A stretch of DNA of 14,458 bases, from positions 1-14,458 of the forward strand of contig JBHGBF010000137.1 in the NCBI GenBank assembly GCA_041946865.1, written 5' to 3'. Source of the DNA: RPQK01 sp041946865. GTDB lineage: Bacteria > Acidobacteriota > UBA6911 > RPQK01. The position numbers were made by a program, and so were the translations under genes. How positions within the stretch are numbered: position 1 is the first letter of the stretch; each line of letters opens with the position of its first letter. Below are positions 13,325 to 14,458 of the stretch, piece by piece. Under the pieces are notes generated by a model. That model was not told the origin of the DNA. It saw only the letters and a list, made by a program, of their open reading frames with translations, and did not search any database.

Positions 13325-13591
13325 ATGCGTACCACCTTGACGATTGATGAGAAGGTTATGGAGCGGCTGAAGAAGGTCGCAGCCCAGTCTCGGCTCTCCT
13401 TCAAGGAAGTCGTGAACCGCGCTTTGTGGAATGGTCTGGAGAGGATGCAGCCCGGGTCGGCCCGGCGTCGTTTTCGTTGCCGAACCTATTCGATGGGTTT
13501 CCCCCCCGCATCGAACCTGGACAAGGCCCTCCAATTGGCGGGCAGCCTGGAGGATGAAGAGGTTGTGCAGAAGTTGCGGATGAGAAAGTAA
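13325..13591 (+). CDS. vapB: VapB-family antitoxin (ribbon-helix-helix)
   Basis: This 88-residue antitoxin binds and neutralises the PIN toxin encoded next to it and probably represses its own promoter. Residues 1-40 form the ribbon-helix-helix DNA-binding domain: beta strand MRTTLTIDEKVMERLKKV, then SRLSFKEVVNRALWNGLERM. The C-terminal half is the toxin-binding tail common in this subgroup: FRCRTYSMGFPPASNLDKAL, AGSLEDEEVVQKLRMRK. The start at 13325 gives a normal length and the canonical MRTTLTID beginning. The stop is one base before the toxin ATG, so translation is coupled. The palindrome at 13310-13319 is the likely operator. Confidence 0.86.
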   Translation: MRTTLTIDEKVMERLKKVAAQSRLSFKEVVNRALWNGLERMQPGSARRRFRCRTYSMGFPPASNLDKALQLAGSLEDEEVVQKLRMRK

Positions 13592-13592
13592 G

Positions 13593-14024
13593 ATGCGAAT
13601 AGTCGATCTCAACCTTCTGATCTACGCCGTCAACTCGGACGCCCCTTACCATGTGAAGGCGCGAATCTGGCTGGAGCGAGTCCTGTCGGGTTCGGAGGAC
13701 ATCGGTTTTGCCTGGCCGGTGGTTCTGGGTTTTCTTCGGCTCATGACGAGGCCTGGCTTCATGCCAACTCCGTTGACGTCGGAGCAAGCGATCGAAATCG
13801 TGGACGAATGGCTGGCTCAACCATGTTCGGTGCTCGTTGTCCCGGGTGACTCCCACTGGACGATTCTGAAACGGTTGCTGGCCGAGTGCGGAAGCGCTGG
13901 GAACCTGACCATGGATGCGCACCTCGCCGCGCTGGCCGTCGAGAAGTCCTGCGTGCTGTGTTCATCCGATAACGATTTCCATCGCTTCTCCGACCTGCAG
14001 TTCGAAAATCCGCTGGTGTCCTGA
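13593..14024 (+). CDS. vapC: VapC-family PIN-domain ribonuclease toxin
   Basis: This 143-residue PIN-domain toxin is of the TIGR00028-like subgroup. It is a magnesium-dependent endoribonuclease that inhibits growth by cutting RNA when its antitoxin is degraded. The acidic residues are in the expected places: Asp5 in IVDLNLLIYAV, Asp108 in NLTMDAHLAALAVE, and Asp126/Asp128 in SSDNDFHRF. The usual acidic residue in the second helix is not obvious; that segment reads PVVLGFLRLMTRPGF, the form I remember for this subgroup, so its absence need not mean inactivity. Length is full, and VPGDSHWTILKRLLAE before the third motif is also typical. Unlike its neighbours in this region, the gene has no frameshift, which suggests selection for function. 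Its start lies one base after the vapB stop. Confidence 0.88.
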   Translation: MRIVDLNLLIYAVNSDAPYHVKARIWLERVLSGSEDIGFAWPVVLGFLRLMTRPGFMPTPLTSEQAIEIVDEWLAQPCSVLVVPGDSHWTILKRLLAECGSAGNLTMDAHLAALAVEKSCVLCSSDNDFHRFSDLQFENPLVS

Positions 14025-14034
14025 TGTCCGTCAC

Positions 14035-14220
14035 TTCGGTCAGCTGTCACCGTTGTTTTGGAAGATGCGGCCGTTTGTCGCGCAAGGCAGAGCGCTGGGG
14101 AAACCGGTGGCGATCACGGAGTTCGGGTGTGCCGCCTTCCGGGGCGCGGCCGATCTGGCCGGCCGTGGGGGATGTCATCGAGTGGGGCGAACCTTCTTAT
14201 GTTTCTCAGACACGACGCTT
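14035..14220 (+). pseudogene. remnant of a TIM-barrel (glycoside-hydrolase-like) protein, frameshifted
   Basis: Directly after vapC a frame reads LFWKMRPFVAQGRALGKPVA, ITEFGCAAFRGAADLAGRG. A loss of phase at the G5 run near 14167-14171 is followed in the next frame by DVIEWGEPSYVS. The pattern PVAITEFG followed by FRGAAD resembles the end of clan-A-like TIM-barrel hydrolases, where the Glu of TEFG would be the catalytic nucleophile. Similar sequences have been annotated as hydrolase or abortive infection proteins; this is from memory and uncertain. Only about 60 residues remain, with neither start nor conserved end, so it is a decayed fragment. Some homology may be overprinted by the vapC stop region. 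Confidence 0.4.
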
Positions 14221-14335
14221 ACGAATCGGGGCTGAAATTTGCGCGCCTACCCTGCTCGAGAAAATCTCCGTCCGGCGCCGTAGTGTGCGTCGCGTGCACT
14301 GAACCAAATAGGGACCTGCGCAAACAAAAACTGAC

Positions 14336-14430
14336 AACTGAAACTCAATTCAAGCATGAGTGTGCAGAGGACTATGGTCGATACGGTTGACCCATGGACA
14401 GAACGGGTGTCAGAGCTTCAATTTTCAGTT
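14336..14430. repeat. diverged inverted repeat near the window end
   Basis: AACTGAAA at 14336-14343 and TTTCAGTT at 14423-14430 are perfect 8-bp inverted arms. The similarity extends imperfectly outward (CTGACAACTGAAACTCAATT against the complement of CAATTTTCAGTTTTCTG). The flanks look like degenerate AACTGA repeats. No protein was recognised in 14221-14458, and the A/T-rich composition there differs from the coding regions. It could be a small non-autonomous element or a simple intergenic repeat. Confidence 0.35.
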
Positions 14431-14458
14431 TTCTGACCAGCGAACGACGAGGACGAAA

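Noticed and set aside
1..14458. CRISPR array, tRNA, rRNA, riboswitch, transposase
   Set aside because: No regularly spaced repeats, no cloverleaf or rRNA-like sequence, and no recognisable transposase or integrase motifs were seen by eye; covariance-model searches were not possible here.

Overview
The window is GC-rich bacterial DNA. The organism is probably an acidobacterium or close relative, perhaps from a metagenome assembly. This is a tentative inference from the gene mix: a PhoPQ-related secreted hydrolase, an ABC-2 permease fused to a CPBP protease, a secreted protein of the type common in Acidobacteriota, an anti-sigma-like N-terminus with the IWLERFLLDELPP pattern, and a TPR plus TonB-C protein. 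There is no rRNA or tRNA and no CRISPR array. No integrase or transposase was recognised.

Left part (1-9260): intact, tightly organised genes. On the + strand lie a secreted alpha/beta hydrolase of the PhoPQ-activated family (87-1493) and a three-gene exporter operon: NatB-type permease (1621-2907), NatA-type ATPase (2907-3680), and a second permease carrying a C-terminal CPBP intramembrane protease (3733-5853). Converging on it from the - strand are a secreted protein of unknown function (5912-6694), a HAD phosphatase fused to a PurM/HypE-like AIR-synthase-related domain (6787-8454), and, upstream of the fusion on the same strand, a class I glutamine amidotransferase (8559-9260). The last two may form a pair resembling PurQ/PurL: an ammonia donor beside an ATP-dependent PurM-fold enzyme, here with a phosphatase attached.

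Right part (9261-14458): a mosaic of gene fragments between a few intact genes. The fragments are an anti-sigma-like N-terminus (9444), a 5'-truncated GNAT acetyltransferase (9601-9981), a 3'-truncated RelE/ParE-like toxin (11035-11242), a CHAP-domain amidase broken by two frameshifts (10370-11017), a frameshifted repeat-domain protein (12608-13215), and a frameshifted TIM-barrel hydrolase remnant (about 14035-14220). The intact genes are a TPR/TonB-C periplasmic protein (11483-12487) and a complete VapBC toxin-antitoxin pair (13325-14024). The VapBC promoter seems to place the transcription start on the vapB start codon, and a 10-bp palindrome overlaps its -10 box. The region looks like a site of repeated insertion and decay. 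Assembly indels remain an alternative for the frameshifts.
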